Shown here piece after piece: positions 1-7,726 of a stretch of DNA of 64,000 nt. The DNA comes from Paenibacillus_T sp033239625 (GTDB lineage Bacteria > Bacillota > Bacilli > Paenibacillales > Paenibacillaceae). Position numbers and translations under genes: made by a program. Within the stretch, counting starts at the first letter, position 1. The number at the start of each line of letters is the position of its first letter. A model generated the notes under the pieces. That model was not told where the DNA came from, made no database searches, and worked only from the letters and a program-made list of their open reading frames with translations. The DNA lies in the NCBI RefSeq assembly GCF_033239625.1, contig NZ_BTCK01000012.1, positions 62,001 through 126,000 on the forward strand. The letters run 5' to 3'.

Positions 1-1671
1 CTTGCGCTGACTGTGGCAGCAACGCTTTCAGGTTGTTCGGGTAATAATGACTCCTCTGCAACAGAGGGCACAACCGTCGAGGGAGGTTCTACGTCCGGGA
101 CTAGCCTAGCGCCTATCACGCTGACGTATTTCTCGGAGGATTCGAGCACCAACTGGAACAACATGAAGGACGAGGTCGGCAAGGTCATCACAGAGAAGAC
201 CGGTGTAACCTTGGACGCTGAGTTCGCTGTCGGCGATCCGGTCCAGAAGATTTCTTTGATCGCAGCGACAGGCAATTATCCGGATCTCATCGCAGCCAAG
301 GCGGATGTAGGTAAACTCGTCGATGCGGGCGCGATCATTGATCTGACCGATCTGATCGACAAGTATGCGCCAAACATTAAGAAGATGCTGGGCGATAAGC
401 TCGTCCGCACGAAGTACAGCCTGGATGATCAATCGATCTATGCCATTCCAACCTGGTCTTCCGTCGACGAGAAGAAATTCAAAACGGATGGCGGATTCGA
501 GCTGCAGCACCGTGTCGTGAAGGAAGCGGGATACCCCGAAATTCGTACGGTGAAGGATTACGAGAAGGTTATTCAAGACTACATTACGAAGCATCCGACA
601 GACGAGAACGGCAACAAAAATATCGGCATGTCCTTGAATGCCGACGACTGGCATATGTATCAGGTGACCAACTCGGGTTTTCAAACGACAGGCGGGCCGG
701 ATGACGGCGAATACTACATTAATCAAGAGACGCACGAAGCGACGTATCACTTCCGCCGTCCGGAAGAGAAAGAGTATTTCCGCTGGCTGAATCATATGAA
801 TGATATTGGATTGCTTGACCCCGAGAGCTTCGTGCAGAAGACCGATCAGTTCAAGGCGAAGGTTGCTTCGGGCCGCGTTCTTGGTTTGGCTGACCCGGAA
901 TGGGATTACGGCGACGGACAGAATGCGCTTAAGGCGGCCGGCAAGTATGATCAAACCTACGGCCACTATCCGGTCACGATGAGCCAAGACTACAAGGATA
1001 CGAATTTCTGGCCTGCAGGCTTTGACGGAGGTTATGGCATCTCGATTTCCAGCAAGACGAAGGATCCGGTCCGGGCGATTCAGTTCCTTGATTACCTTGC
1101 GTCGGAAGAAGGCCAAATCCTTGTGAACTGGGGCATTGAAGGGAAGCATTATACGTACGAGAACGGCAAGCGGACGATCATCCCAGAGGTGCAGCAGCGT
1201 AGCGACAAAGACGGCGCTGCATTCCAGAAGGAGTCCGGCATCGGTCTATACTGGAACATGATGGTTCATTATGGCGACGGCATTAAGGATTCGACAGGCA
1301 ATTTCTTTACTCGCAACTATCCAGAGATGTTGACTGCGACATACAACGTGGCAGAGAAGGAAACGCTGAAGGCTTATGGCATTGATCATTGGAAGGATCT
1401 CTTCCCTAAGGAAGAAGAGTTCCAGCCAAGAGCATACGGCGCTGCGTATACGATGTCCCTTCCGAATGATGATCCGGCTGTTATCCTCGGGGCGAAGATG
1501 AAGGACATTACATGGAAACGAATCCCGCAAGCTGTCATGTCCAAACCAGAGGAATTCGATAAGATCTGGGATGACTATATGGCCGATTTGGAGAAGGCAG
1601 GCGTCGAAGAGATGGAAGCTTCCTATACGAAGCACATTCAAGATCGTATCAAGCTGTGGTCTAACCAGTAA
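1..1671 (+). CDS. Sugar ABC transporter substrate-binding lipoprotein, 5' end missing
   Basis: The reading frame is open from base 1, so the start codon lies outside the window. The first visible residues, LALTVAATLSGC, are the end of a lipoprotein signal peptide, with the lipobox LSGC placing the lipid-modified cysteine at bases 34-36. A Ser/Thr/Gly-rich linker follows, then about 520 residues of a large extracellular solute-binding protein of the LplA/family 1 type. It would sit on the outer face of the membrane and pass oligosaccharides to an LplB/YtcP-type permease pair, which probably lies upstream of the window. A strong terminator follows at 1691, so this is the last gene of its operon. 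The ligand cannot be read; the neighbouring mannanases suggest manno-oligosaccharides. Confidence 0.85.
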   Translation, partial: LALTVAATLSGCSGNNDSSATEGTTVEGGSTSGTSLAPITLTYFSEDSSTNWNNMKDEVGKVITEKTGVTLDAEFAVGDPVQKISLIAATGNYPDLIAAKADVGKLVDAGAIIDLTDLIDKYAPNIKKMLGDKLVRTKYSLDDQSIYAIPTWSSVDEKKFKTDGGFELQHRVVKEAGYPEIRTVKDYEKVIQDYITKHPTDENGNKNIGMSLNADDWHMYQVTNSGFQTTGGPDDGEYYINQETHEATYHFRRPEEKEYFRWLNHMNDIGLLDPESFVQKTDQFKAKVASGRVLGLADPEWDYGDGQNALKAAGKYDQTYGHYPVTMSQDYKDTNFWPAGFDGGYGISISSKTKDPVRAIQFLDYLASEEGQILVNWGIEGKHYTYENGKRTIIPEVQQRSDKDGAAFQKESGIGLYWNMMVHYGDGIKDSTGNFFTRNYPEMLTATYNVAEKETLKAYGIDHWKDLFPKEEEFQPRAYGAAYTMSLPNDDPAVILGAKMKDITWKRIPQAVMSKPEEFDKIWDDYMADLEKAGVEEMEASYTKHIQDRIKLWSNQ

Positions 1672-1690
1672 TTCAGGTAATGAATAAACG

Positions 1691-1739
1691 AAGGGGCCGT
1701 TCTCCATTTCCGATTGGAAAGGGGATGCTGCCCCTTTTT
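1691..1739 (+). terminator. Rho-independent terminator after the binding-protein gene
   Basis: The arms AAGGGGC (1691-1697) and GCCCCTT (1730-1736) enclose a loop that can itself pair, and a T run follows. It ends the operon of the partial lipoprotein gene and separates it from the GH26 gene. Confidence 0.75.
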
Positions 1740-1818
1740 CTCATGATGGTTGAAGGAAGTTGTTCTGCAGTTGTTGCGAAGAGATATAAACAGAGCCTAA
1801 GAGGAGTGGACCATAGAG

Positions 1819-2781
1819 ATGCCGAATGCAGTCCCTTGTAATCCGAATGCTAGCGATGAAGTGAAAGCCGTACTGCGATACTTAAACGAAATATCCGGAA
1901 GAGGTATCATCACCGGACAACATACCCAGACCAATAGACAGAAAGAGCTTCTGTACATTGAACAAGTTACAGGGAAGCTGCCAGCACTATGCGGGTTCGA
2001 ATTGTTGAGCTATTCGCCTAATATAAACAAGGACAACAGCAGCGAAGAGTGCTTGCTTGAAATCGAAGAGAATCGGAACACGCTGGACCGCGCTTGGGAA
2101 TGGGCAGATCGCAAAGGGCTGATCACATTCACCTGGCATTGGTTCTCTCCCCTCGGAGGTTGGGATAAGGCATTCTATTCGAAGAATACGACCTTCGACG
2201 CCTCCAGAGCAGTCATGGAGGGGACAGAGGAGCATCAAGCGCTCATCGCTGATATGGACCATATGGCTGTTATTCTTAAGCCGTTCTGCGAGAAGCGAAT
2301 CCCGATTCTATGGCGGCCATTCCATGAAGCAGAGGGGGATTGGTTCTGGTGGGGACATAAGGGGCCTGAGGTTGCCAAGCAGCTGTACCGCATCATGTAT
2401 GATCGTTATACCCGTGTACATGCGCTTAACAATTTGATTTGGGTATGGAACTCTCCATTGGTTGAAGGTTATGTAGGCGACGATGTGACGGATGTTATAT
2501 CCAGGGACTTGTATCCTGCCAAGCACTGTCATACAGATCTGAAACCTGAATATGAGGAATTAGTCCAGATCACGCGTGCTCCGAAGTTGGCTGCATTAGG
2601 CGAGATTGGTGTACAGCCTAGTATGAAGCAGCTTTCGCTTACAAGAATTCCATGGGTGTGGTACATGATTTGGTCCAATGAATTCGGCGCATCGGGCGAG
2701 TGGACCAGCGAGGAGGAGCTTCGAGAAGCCTATCAGCATGAATATGCAATTACACTCGATAGGCTTCCTGCTTTGTATTAA
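1819..2781 (+). CDS. Cytoplasmic GH26 beta-mannanase / mannosidase-like hydrolase
   Basis: This 320-residue protein is a bare GH26 catalytic (beta/alpha)8 barrel. The family acid/base motif appears as WRPFHEAEGDWFWWG, with Glu170, and the probable nucleophile is Glu262 in LGEIG. GH26 enzymes cleave beta-1,4-mannans with retention of configuration. There is no signal peptide or binding module, so the protein should act inside the cell on imported manno-oligosaccharides. The ATG follows AGAGGAGTG at a suitable distance. It sits between a sugar-binding lipoprotein gene and a convergent secreted GH26, so the two mannanases probably form an outside/inside pair. Exact specificity (endo-mannanase, exo-mannobiohydrolase or another) cannot be decided from sequence. 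Confidence 0.85.
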   Translation: MPNAVPCNPNASDEVKAVLRYLNEISGRGIITGQHTQTNRQKELLYIEQVTGKLPALCGFELLSYSPNINKDNSSEECLLEIEENRNTLDRAWEWADRKGLITFTWHWFSPLGGWDKAFYSKNTTFDASRAVMEGTEEHQALIADMDHMAVILKPFCEKRIPILWRPFHEAEGDWFWWGHKGPEVAKQLYRIMYDRYTRVHALNNLIWVWNSPLVEGYVGDDVTDVISRDLYPAKHCHTDLKPEYEELVQITRAPKLAALGEIGVQPSMKQLSLTRIPWVWYMIWSNEFGASGEWTSEEELREAYQHEYAITLDRLPALY

Positions 2782-2794
2782 TTGTAATCAAATG

Positions 2795-2834
2795 AAAGCA
2801 GCCGTCTCGGATATATCGAGACGGCTGCTTTTGC
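2795..2834 (+). terminator. Terminator between the two convergent GH26 genes
   Basis: A 15-bp perfect stem (2795-2809 with 2817-2831) with a 7-nt loop is followed by TTTTG. It serves the plus-strand GH26 gene. The minus-strand copy has a weaker T run but could also stop transcription of the secreted GH26. Confidence 0.8.
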
Positions 2835-2876
2835 ATAAGAGCAGCATTATAGGTCACTGAGTGTTGAGTGAAAAGG

Positions 2877-4982
2877 TTAACGTTCGATGTTATTCACTGC
2901 CGCTGTAACAGAACCAGGGTTGCCGTTCGCATCGACATAGGTGAACGTGAAGCTGCCGTTCTTCGTGAATATATGCACGCTGGATCCGCGGTTGTTCGTG
3001 ATGGTTACCGGCTCCGTTGTCGTTAGACGAGCGACCACCAGCTTGTTGGTTGGATCCGTTGTACTATAGGAGACGCGTGCCGTATAGAGGTTAGACGGAA
3101 GCTCATCACGAGTGATGACATAATCGCTGCTATATACGTTTCTGAGATGCTCCGAAGAATTATATTGTCCGTCGCGAATATAATCGCCTGTCCACGTACT
3201 GAAGAAGAGCCAATGCGCTGAATACGCTATAAGCTGCGCAGGATCGGGGATCGGACCATTCTCGGGCAGGGCAACCATCTTCTTATCCTGTACGAGATTG
3301 ACCAAGCTGTCGTACTTGGCAATGTTCGGGCCATAATTGCCTGCTTCGTTATAAATATCGACGCTTGCGATATCGACGACATCATCGCCTGGATACCATT
3401 CAGGCTTCTCGGAGTTCCATATCCAGATCAAGTTGTTCAGGTGATGGTAATTCGTAAATCGGTCATACATGAGTCGGTATAGCTGTTTGGCTGGCTCCGG
3501 ACCTTTGGCCCCCCACCAGAACCATCCGCCTTCCGCTTCATGGAGCGGTCTCCATAGCACGGGCACATGAGCGTCCTGAAGTCTCTTTAATTGGACTGCA
3601 ATTGCATCGATGTCGCGAAGCAGCAGCTTATAATCTTTGGATTTCGGATGCTCCAGCGCATATTGAACGTCGAACGAGGTTGCATCCGTATAAAATCCGC
3701 TCCACCATTCCTTGCCTGGCGTATCGTACAGCCCCGTAGGCGCATTCCAGTGCCAGACGAACGAGACAATCCCGCCTTCCTGTGCCCATTGGATCGCCTT
3801 ATCGACTTCCGAAGAAGTCGCACCATGCTCGACGCGAGAAGGGGAATAATCCATCATATCCGTCGACATGATGGCGGGATATTGACCGGTTTGCTCTTTA
3901 ATCCACTGAGCATCTTCAAGCGTCTGCTGACCCGATAGAATGCTCTTTCCGTACTGTTCGACGAGATAGTTCATGAGCGCTTTTGTTTCCGTGGTTGCAT
4001 TCGGGTTCACCGGTTCTTTATTGACTTGATGCTGGGAAGCAGCGTCTGATGATGCTGACAGCTTGACGTAGTCAATATTGTACCAGCCCCAATTCGGATT
4101 GAATGCAATCGTATTGCTTCCTGCATTCAGCATGACTTTGCCGCCGGAAGCTTCTAAGAAACTTGAGCCTGCAGGAAGAGAGATCTCGTTAGCTTGGCCA
4201 TTGACTACTAGCTGTGTTTTCTTATCGCCATTCGGGGCATTGTAACCGATTGCAAGATCATATAGGCCGCTAACTGATGCGTTATAAGTCAGCGTGAGCG
4301 ATCCTGTGCTCTTGAAGGCAGCGTACCCTGTACCGGAATAACCAGCGTCGGCTGTTCCGATGCTTACCTCTCCCGTCATAACCCCGTCTTCCGCTTCGAT
4401 CTTGTCGCTTGCTGCGGAAGAAGCGGCGGCTTCGACTTTCACATATTCAATTCCGTAATACCCCCAGCCACGGGAAAATGTAACTTCGTTCGGGCCGGCG
4501 TTCAGGGCGATCTTGCTGACCATCTTTTCATTCACGACGGCACCGGCGGCCGGGGCATCCAGTGTTATGCTGTTTACGCCAGTCCCATTAACCTCAATGC
4601 CTGTATCCTTGGATCCATAGCCTTCAGGAATGTAGTAGCCAACGCTAAGCTTATAGAGACCGGAAGCAGCTGCGTTAACGTTGAATGTGGCGGTTCCGCT
4701 TGGTTGACTAGAATTCGAGTCGTCATCATAGAAGAAAGACACATAGCCGAGGCCTTTATATAAGCTGTCATTAGCTTGGGGAGAAGTTAGTTTCTCTACC
4801 CCGCTGCCTTGAAGAATGGCATCTTTATATCCGATTACAGTAGAGACGCTCTCCGAAGCGGCCGAAGCGCTGTCCGTTTCAGCGCTGACTGCCGTTGGCG
4901 ATAGCCATAAAGATAAGCACATGATGGATAAGAATGCGGAACGCGGGATTTTATTGATCCTTCTTGACCATGAAGCTAGCAC
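2877..4982 (-). CDS. Secreted GH26 beta-mannanase with two CBM35-like modules
   Basis: About 701 residues. The likely start is the GTG at 4982, which lies 7 nt after GAGGAGTG; an in-frame ATG 15 nt earlier overlaps that site. The N-terminus is a signal peptide (basic ARG/LYS segment, then FLSIMCLSLWLSPTAVSA). Two beta-sandwich carbohydrate-binding modules of the CBM6/35 type follow at about residues 50-185 and 190-310, each ending in the same G-W-G/Y-Y-x-I-(E/D)-Y-V-K-(V/L) pattern. The GH26 barrel (about 325-640) has the acid/base motif WRPLHEAEGGWFWWG and the nucleophile region ALPENG. A roughly 65-residue beta-rich C-terminal domain resembles a bacterial immunoglobulin-like domain. It should degrade mannan or galactomannan outside the cell. 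An exact cre match lies upstream, implying CcpA repression. Confidence 0.88.
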   Translation of the reverse strand: MLASWSRRINKIPRSAFLSIMCLSLWLSPTAVSAETDSASAASESVSTVIGYKDAILQGSGVEKLTSPQANDSLYKGLGYVSFFYDDDSNSSQPSGTATFNVNAAASGLYKLSVGYYIPEGYGSKDTGIEVNGTGVNSITLDAPAAGAVVNEKMVSKIALNAGPNEVTFSRGWGYYGIEYVKVEAAASSAASDKIEAEDGVMTGEVSIGTADAGYSGTGYAAFKSTGSLTLTYNASVSGLYDLAIGYNAPNGDKKTQLVVNGQANEISLPAGSSFLEASGGKVMLNAGSNTIAFNPNWGWYNIDYVKLSASSDAASQHQVNKEPVNPNATTETKALMNYLVEQYGKSILSGQQTLEDAQWIKEQTGQYPAIMSTDMMDYSPSRVEHGATSSEVDKAIQWAQEGGIVSFVWHWNAPTGLYDTPGKEWWSGFYTDATSFDVQYALEHPKSKDYKLLLRDIDAIAVQLKRLQDAHVPVLWRPLHEAEGGWFWWGAKGPEPAKQLYRLMYDRFTNYHHLNNLIWIWNSEKPEWYPGDDVVDIASVDIYNEAGNYGPNIAKYDSLVNLVQDKKMVALPENGPIPDPAQLIAYSAHWLFFSTWTGDYIRDGQYNSSEHLRNVYSSDYVITRDELPSNLYTARVSYSTTDPTNKLVVARLTTTEPVTITNNRGSSVHIFTKNGSFTFTYVDANGNPGSVTAAVNNIER

Positions 4983-5019
4983 GCAATCACTCCTCATAAT
5001 AGGTTCTAATACAATGCTG

Positions 5020-5074
5020 TTGAAAACACATAGGAAACTCTAGCGATTTTTTGGTTCTTTGTATGCGTTTTCAA
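5020..5074 (-). promoter_or_regulatory. cre site (CcpA) inside an inverted repeat upstream of the secreted mannanase
   Basis: On the minus strand, TTGAAAACGCATACA (5074-5060) fits the cre consensus WTGNAANCGNWNNCW at every fixed position. It lies about 78 nt upstream of the GTG start. A near copy, TTGAAAACACATA, lies in the opposite orientation at 5020-5032, so the two form a 13-nt inverted repeat with one mismatch around the probable promoter. The second copy lacks the central CG and is a poor cre match. Catabolite repression is inferred from the consensus match. Confidence 0.7.
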
Positions 5075-5157
5075 ATCATCCTATATCGGACATCACCTCT
5101 CTTAGAACCCATCATAAAGTAGTGAGGAGGCACTGCCTATTCCATGGATTATGGCTA

Positions 5158-5184
5158 AAGTCATCCATTAATTATGGATGACTT
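5158..5184. other. Perfect hairpin in the intergenic region
   Basis: The arms AAGTCATCCAT (5158-5168) and ATGGATGACTT (5174-5184) form a perfect 11-bp stem with a 5-nt loop. No T run follows on either strand. It may be a transcript-end stabiliser for one of the flanking minus-strand units; its role is not clear. Confidence 0.5.
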
Positions 5185-5190
5185 GAAGGA

Positions 5191-5224
5191 GGAAAAAAGA
5201 GAAGCCGCGGATATCCGCGGCTCC
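5191..5224 (-). terminator. Terminator of the polysaccharide deacetylase gene
   Basis: The GC-rich palindrome AGCCGCGG-ATAT-CCGCGGCT (5203-5222) is followed on the minus strand by a TTCTCTTTTTT tract. It ends the deacetylase transcript. Confidence 0.8.
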
Positions 5225-5237
5225 TTGTTGTGTGCTA

Positions 5238-6236
5238 TTAGGCAGCGAATGGATTGCCGCTTTTACGAATTTGACGATAGCCCATATACCCGATTCCGAT
5301 GAGGAGGAGAAAGCAGAGCGCCCAGAAGCTCTTGCGATGAGGAGCTTGGCGGGCCAAGTGGTTCGCTCGATGAAGGATGGCATCCATGCTGTAAGGATGG
5401 GCATTCCTTATGATGATGGCCTCCAGATCAGCAGGGGTAATAGAGGGACTGCCTCCGTTGATCCGTGGAATCGCTAACCTGTTGGTTTTCTGTGTGCTAA
5501 TGCCTTCCTTGACGGTAAAAGCGAATTGAATATTCGCCTGACGGAGTACCTCCTCCGACTTGCGGTCATGAATGCCGTACGGATAGGCGAACGTATCGAT
5601 CGGACTCGCATTGATCGGCATCAGTTGATTCTTGCAGGCCGTAACGTCGCCCTGCACTCGCTTCTGATACTGTTCTTGCGTTTCTTTGATTCCATTAACC
5701 TTCAAATAGGCGGTTAATCCATTATGCCGTTTATCGACGAGATAGTGGAGGTTGTTCGTATGGCACTGTACTTCGGCAAGATTGTCTGCGGTTACTTGCT
5801 TCAGCTCCTCATGGGTCATATGAGGAATATATCCGTATTTCTTATTGTCTGTCGCGCTTGTAATGATGAATGCGACGGATGGAATATTTTTGGATTTGAG
5901 AATCGGATAGGCGAGGCTGCTATAACTCTCATAGCCATCGTCGAACGTGACAAGCACCGCATTCGAAGGCACCGTTCCGCCTTTCATAAAATCGATATAC
6001 TGACGCAGTGAGATAAAATGAAAACCTTTGCGCTGCAGGTAGGAAAGTTGGTCGTCGAACTGCTTCGTCGTCATAATATCCGTGTTCGGTTTATTCACGC
6101 CATCAGTCATGTGATGATACATGAGAATCGCGACTTTGTTGTTATATTCGCTCTTGGAGGCCGCCGCATGAACAGTTGGAATCAGTAGAAGGAATAGAGT
6201 CGTTAATAGAATGGCAATTCGTGGGATCGTATTCAA
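5238..6236 (-). CDS. Membrane-anchored polysaccharide deacetylase (NodB/CE4 fold)
   Basis: The likely start is TTG at 6236, about 11 nt after AAGGAAG; an in-frame GTG at 6248 touches the same site. The N-terminus is a signal peptide or membrane anchor (IAILLTTLFLLLIPTVHAAA). The NodB signature is visible: LMYHHMTDG, then VTFDDGY carrying the catalytic and metal-binding aspartates, then CHTNNLH carrying the two metal histidines, and later TFAYPYG. A second hydrophobic segment (FWALCFLLLIGIGYMGY) and basic residues close the protein, suggesting anchoring at both ends with the enzyme outside. The family removes N- or O-acetyl groups from polysaccharides, including peptidoglycan, poly-GlcNAc and acetylated xylan. 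The substrate here is unknown. It is monocistronic between terminators and the divergent TerD-VWA gene. Confidence 0.82.
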   Translation of the reverse strand: MNTIPRIAILLTTLFLLLIPTVHAAASKSEYNNKVAILMYHHMTDGVNKPNTDIMTTKQFDDQLSYLQRKGFHFISLRQYIDFMKGGTVPSNAVLVTFDDGYESYSSLAYPILKSKNIPSVAFIITSATDNKKYGYIPHMTHEELKQVTADNLAEVQCHTNNLHYLVDKRHNGLTAYLKVNGIKETQEQYQKRVQGDVTACKNQLMPINASPIDTFAYPYGIHDRKSEEVLRQANIQFAFTVKEGISTQKTNRLAIPRINGGSPSITPADLEAIIIRNAHPYSMDAILHRANHLARQAPHRKSFWALCFLLLIGIGYMGYRQIRKSGNPFAA

Positions 6237-6337
6237 AGAGCAGCACACTTCCTTGCGATTTAGTTTATTTGCACTTACTATGATTGTGACGTAGATAGAG
6301 TTACAAATGTTTCAAGAGGTTGAGAGGAGGACATCGC

Positions 6338-7648
6338 ATGCAGCTGAGCAAAGGACAGAAAATCGACATAACGAAGGGGCGCTCCATTCAACGCTTAACG
6401 CTCTCATTCGGCTGGGAGGTTCGGCACGCGGGCGTCAGTGTGGATGCTTCGGTGTTTCTATTGTCGAAGGACAATCGGTGTGTGCGGGATGAGGATTTGA
6501 TCTTCTATGGCAATCCTCACTCCAGCGATGGTACAGTCGTTTATTCGCAAGACGGCTCCGGCAAGCAGGGCAGTTTGAGAGTGGCGCTTGGCAGCTTGCC
6601 TGATCGAATGGATCGGTTGGCGGTTACGGTGTCCATCTATGAAAGCGTCAAACGCAATCAGACGATGAATGACGTAACGTCCCTGTATGTGAAGCTCATC
6701 GATGATGGCAGCGGCGAAGTTATCGGGAGCTACGAATGCGGTGCGGATGTGACGAATGAAACGGCGATCGTTGTAGGCGAGTTGTATCGCTACCAAGGCG
6801 AGTGGAAGTTCAATGCGATCGGCAGCGGCTTTTATGGCGGGTTGGAGGCACTGGTTACGCATTATGGTCTTGAGCTTGAAGCATCGGAGACGAACGCGGA
6901 GGTTGCAGCTGCATCGGAGCAATCGACTGCCGTAATCGAACAAGCAGCGCCTCCAGTGGTTGAACCGGAGATTGCTCCACGCTCGACGATCGATTTGCGC
7001 AAGAAAACAGTCGAGATCGTGCTGAAGAAAAAGCAGCTGACAGACGTTGTCGCTCGTGTCGGTGTCGTGTTGGACATATCCGGATCGATGACGCAGCAAT
7101 ATCGGACGGGCATTGTGCAGGACGTGGTGGAGCGCATACTCGCCATCGCTTGTAAGTTCGACGATAACGCAACGCTGGATGTGTGGGTTTATGATAATGA
7201 ATTCTCGCGGATGCCGTCTGTTCAAGAAGGAAGTCTGCAGCATTACGTCACGAAACAAATATTAAACAATCCTTCGATTCATAAATTCGGTTGGAACAAC
7301 GAACCGCCAGTCATGGAAGACGTCATTAGGAAGTATACGATCGAGGAGAGTTCGGATACGCCAGCATTTATCATCTTCATCAATGATGGCGGCGTATTGA
7401 AGTCGATTAAGAAGGTCATTACGCGATCCGCTGTGCTTCCGATCTTCTGGCAGTTTGTCGGCATCGGCAAATCGAACTTCGAGGTGCTGAAACGGCTGGA
7501 TACGATGCAGGGGAGAGTCGTCGATAACGCGAACTTCATCCATTGGGATCGAATCGATCATGTGTCGGACGAAGAGCTGTACGACAAGCTGCTCAATGAG
7601 TTTCCGCAGTGGCTCCGCGCCGCGAAGCAGAAACGGATTCTTCGGTAG
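6338..7648 (+). CDS. TerD-VWA fusion protein (tellurium-resistance family, orphan)
   Basis: The start is the ATG at 6338, 8 nt after AGAGGAGG; the TTG at 6320 would overlap this site. Residues 1-190 are a TerD domain (LSKGQKIDI, SVDASVFLL, EVIGSYECG, GEWKFNAIG), a beta-sandwich that binds calcium in known members. An Ala/Glu/Pro-rich linker (about 190-235) leads to a von Willebrand A domain (about 240-436) with the MIDAS motif DISGSM and FIIFINDGG. Such TerD/VWA (TerF-like) proteins belong to the ter stress system and are normally next to terC, terD/E or related genes. None is present here, so this copy is an orphan. It has no signal peptide and should be cytoplasmic. Its function is unknown; a calcium- or metal-dependent scaffold role is plausible. 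Confidence 0.85.
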   Translation: MQLSKGQKIDITKGRSIQRLTLSFGWEVRHAGVSVDASVFLLSKDNRCVRDEDLIFYGNPHSSDGTVVYSQDGSGKQGSLRVALGSLPDRMDRLAVTVSIYESVKRNQTMNDVTSLYVKLIDDGSGEVIGSYECGADVTNETAIVVGELYRYQGEWKFNAIGSGFYGGLEALVTHYGLELEASETNAEVAAASEQSTAVIEQAAPPVVEPEIAPRSTIDLRKKTVEIVLKKKQLTDVVARVGVVLDISGSMTQQYRTGIVQDVVERILAIACKFDDNATLDVWVYDNEFSRMPSVQEGSLQHYVTKQILNNPSIHKFGWNNEPPVMEDVIRKYTIEESSDTPAFIIFINDGGVLKSIKKVITRSAVLPIFWQFVGIGKSNFEVLKRLDTMQGRVVDNANFIHWDRIDHVSDEELYDKLLNEFPQWLRAAKQKRILR

Positions 7649-7690
7649 TCATTGCAGGCTAATGCACCACATCCTTTCTTTGCCAAAAGC

Positions 7691-7725
7691 AAAAGCCGCG
7701 GACATCGCATCCGCGGCTTTCTCTT
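7691..7725. terminator. Bidirectional terminator between TerD-VWA and GH43
   Basis: The arms AAAGCCGCGGA (7692-7702) and TCCGCGGCTTT (7710-7720) form an 11-bp stem, with A-rich sequence before it and TTTCTCTTTCT after it. It can serve both convergent genes. Confidence 0.75.
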
Positions 7726-7726
7726 T

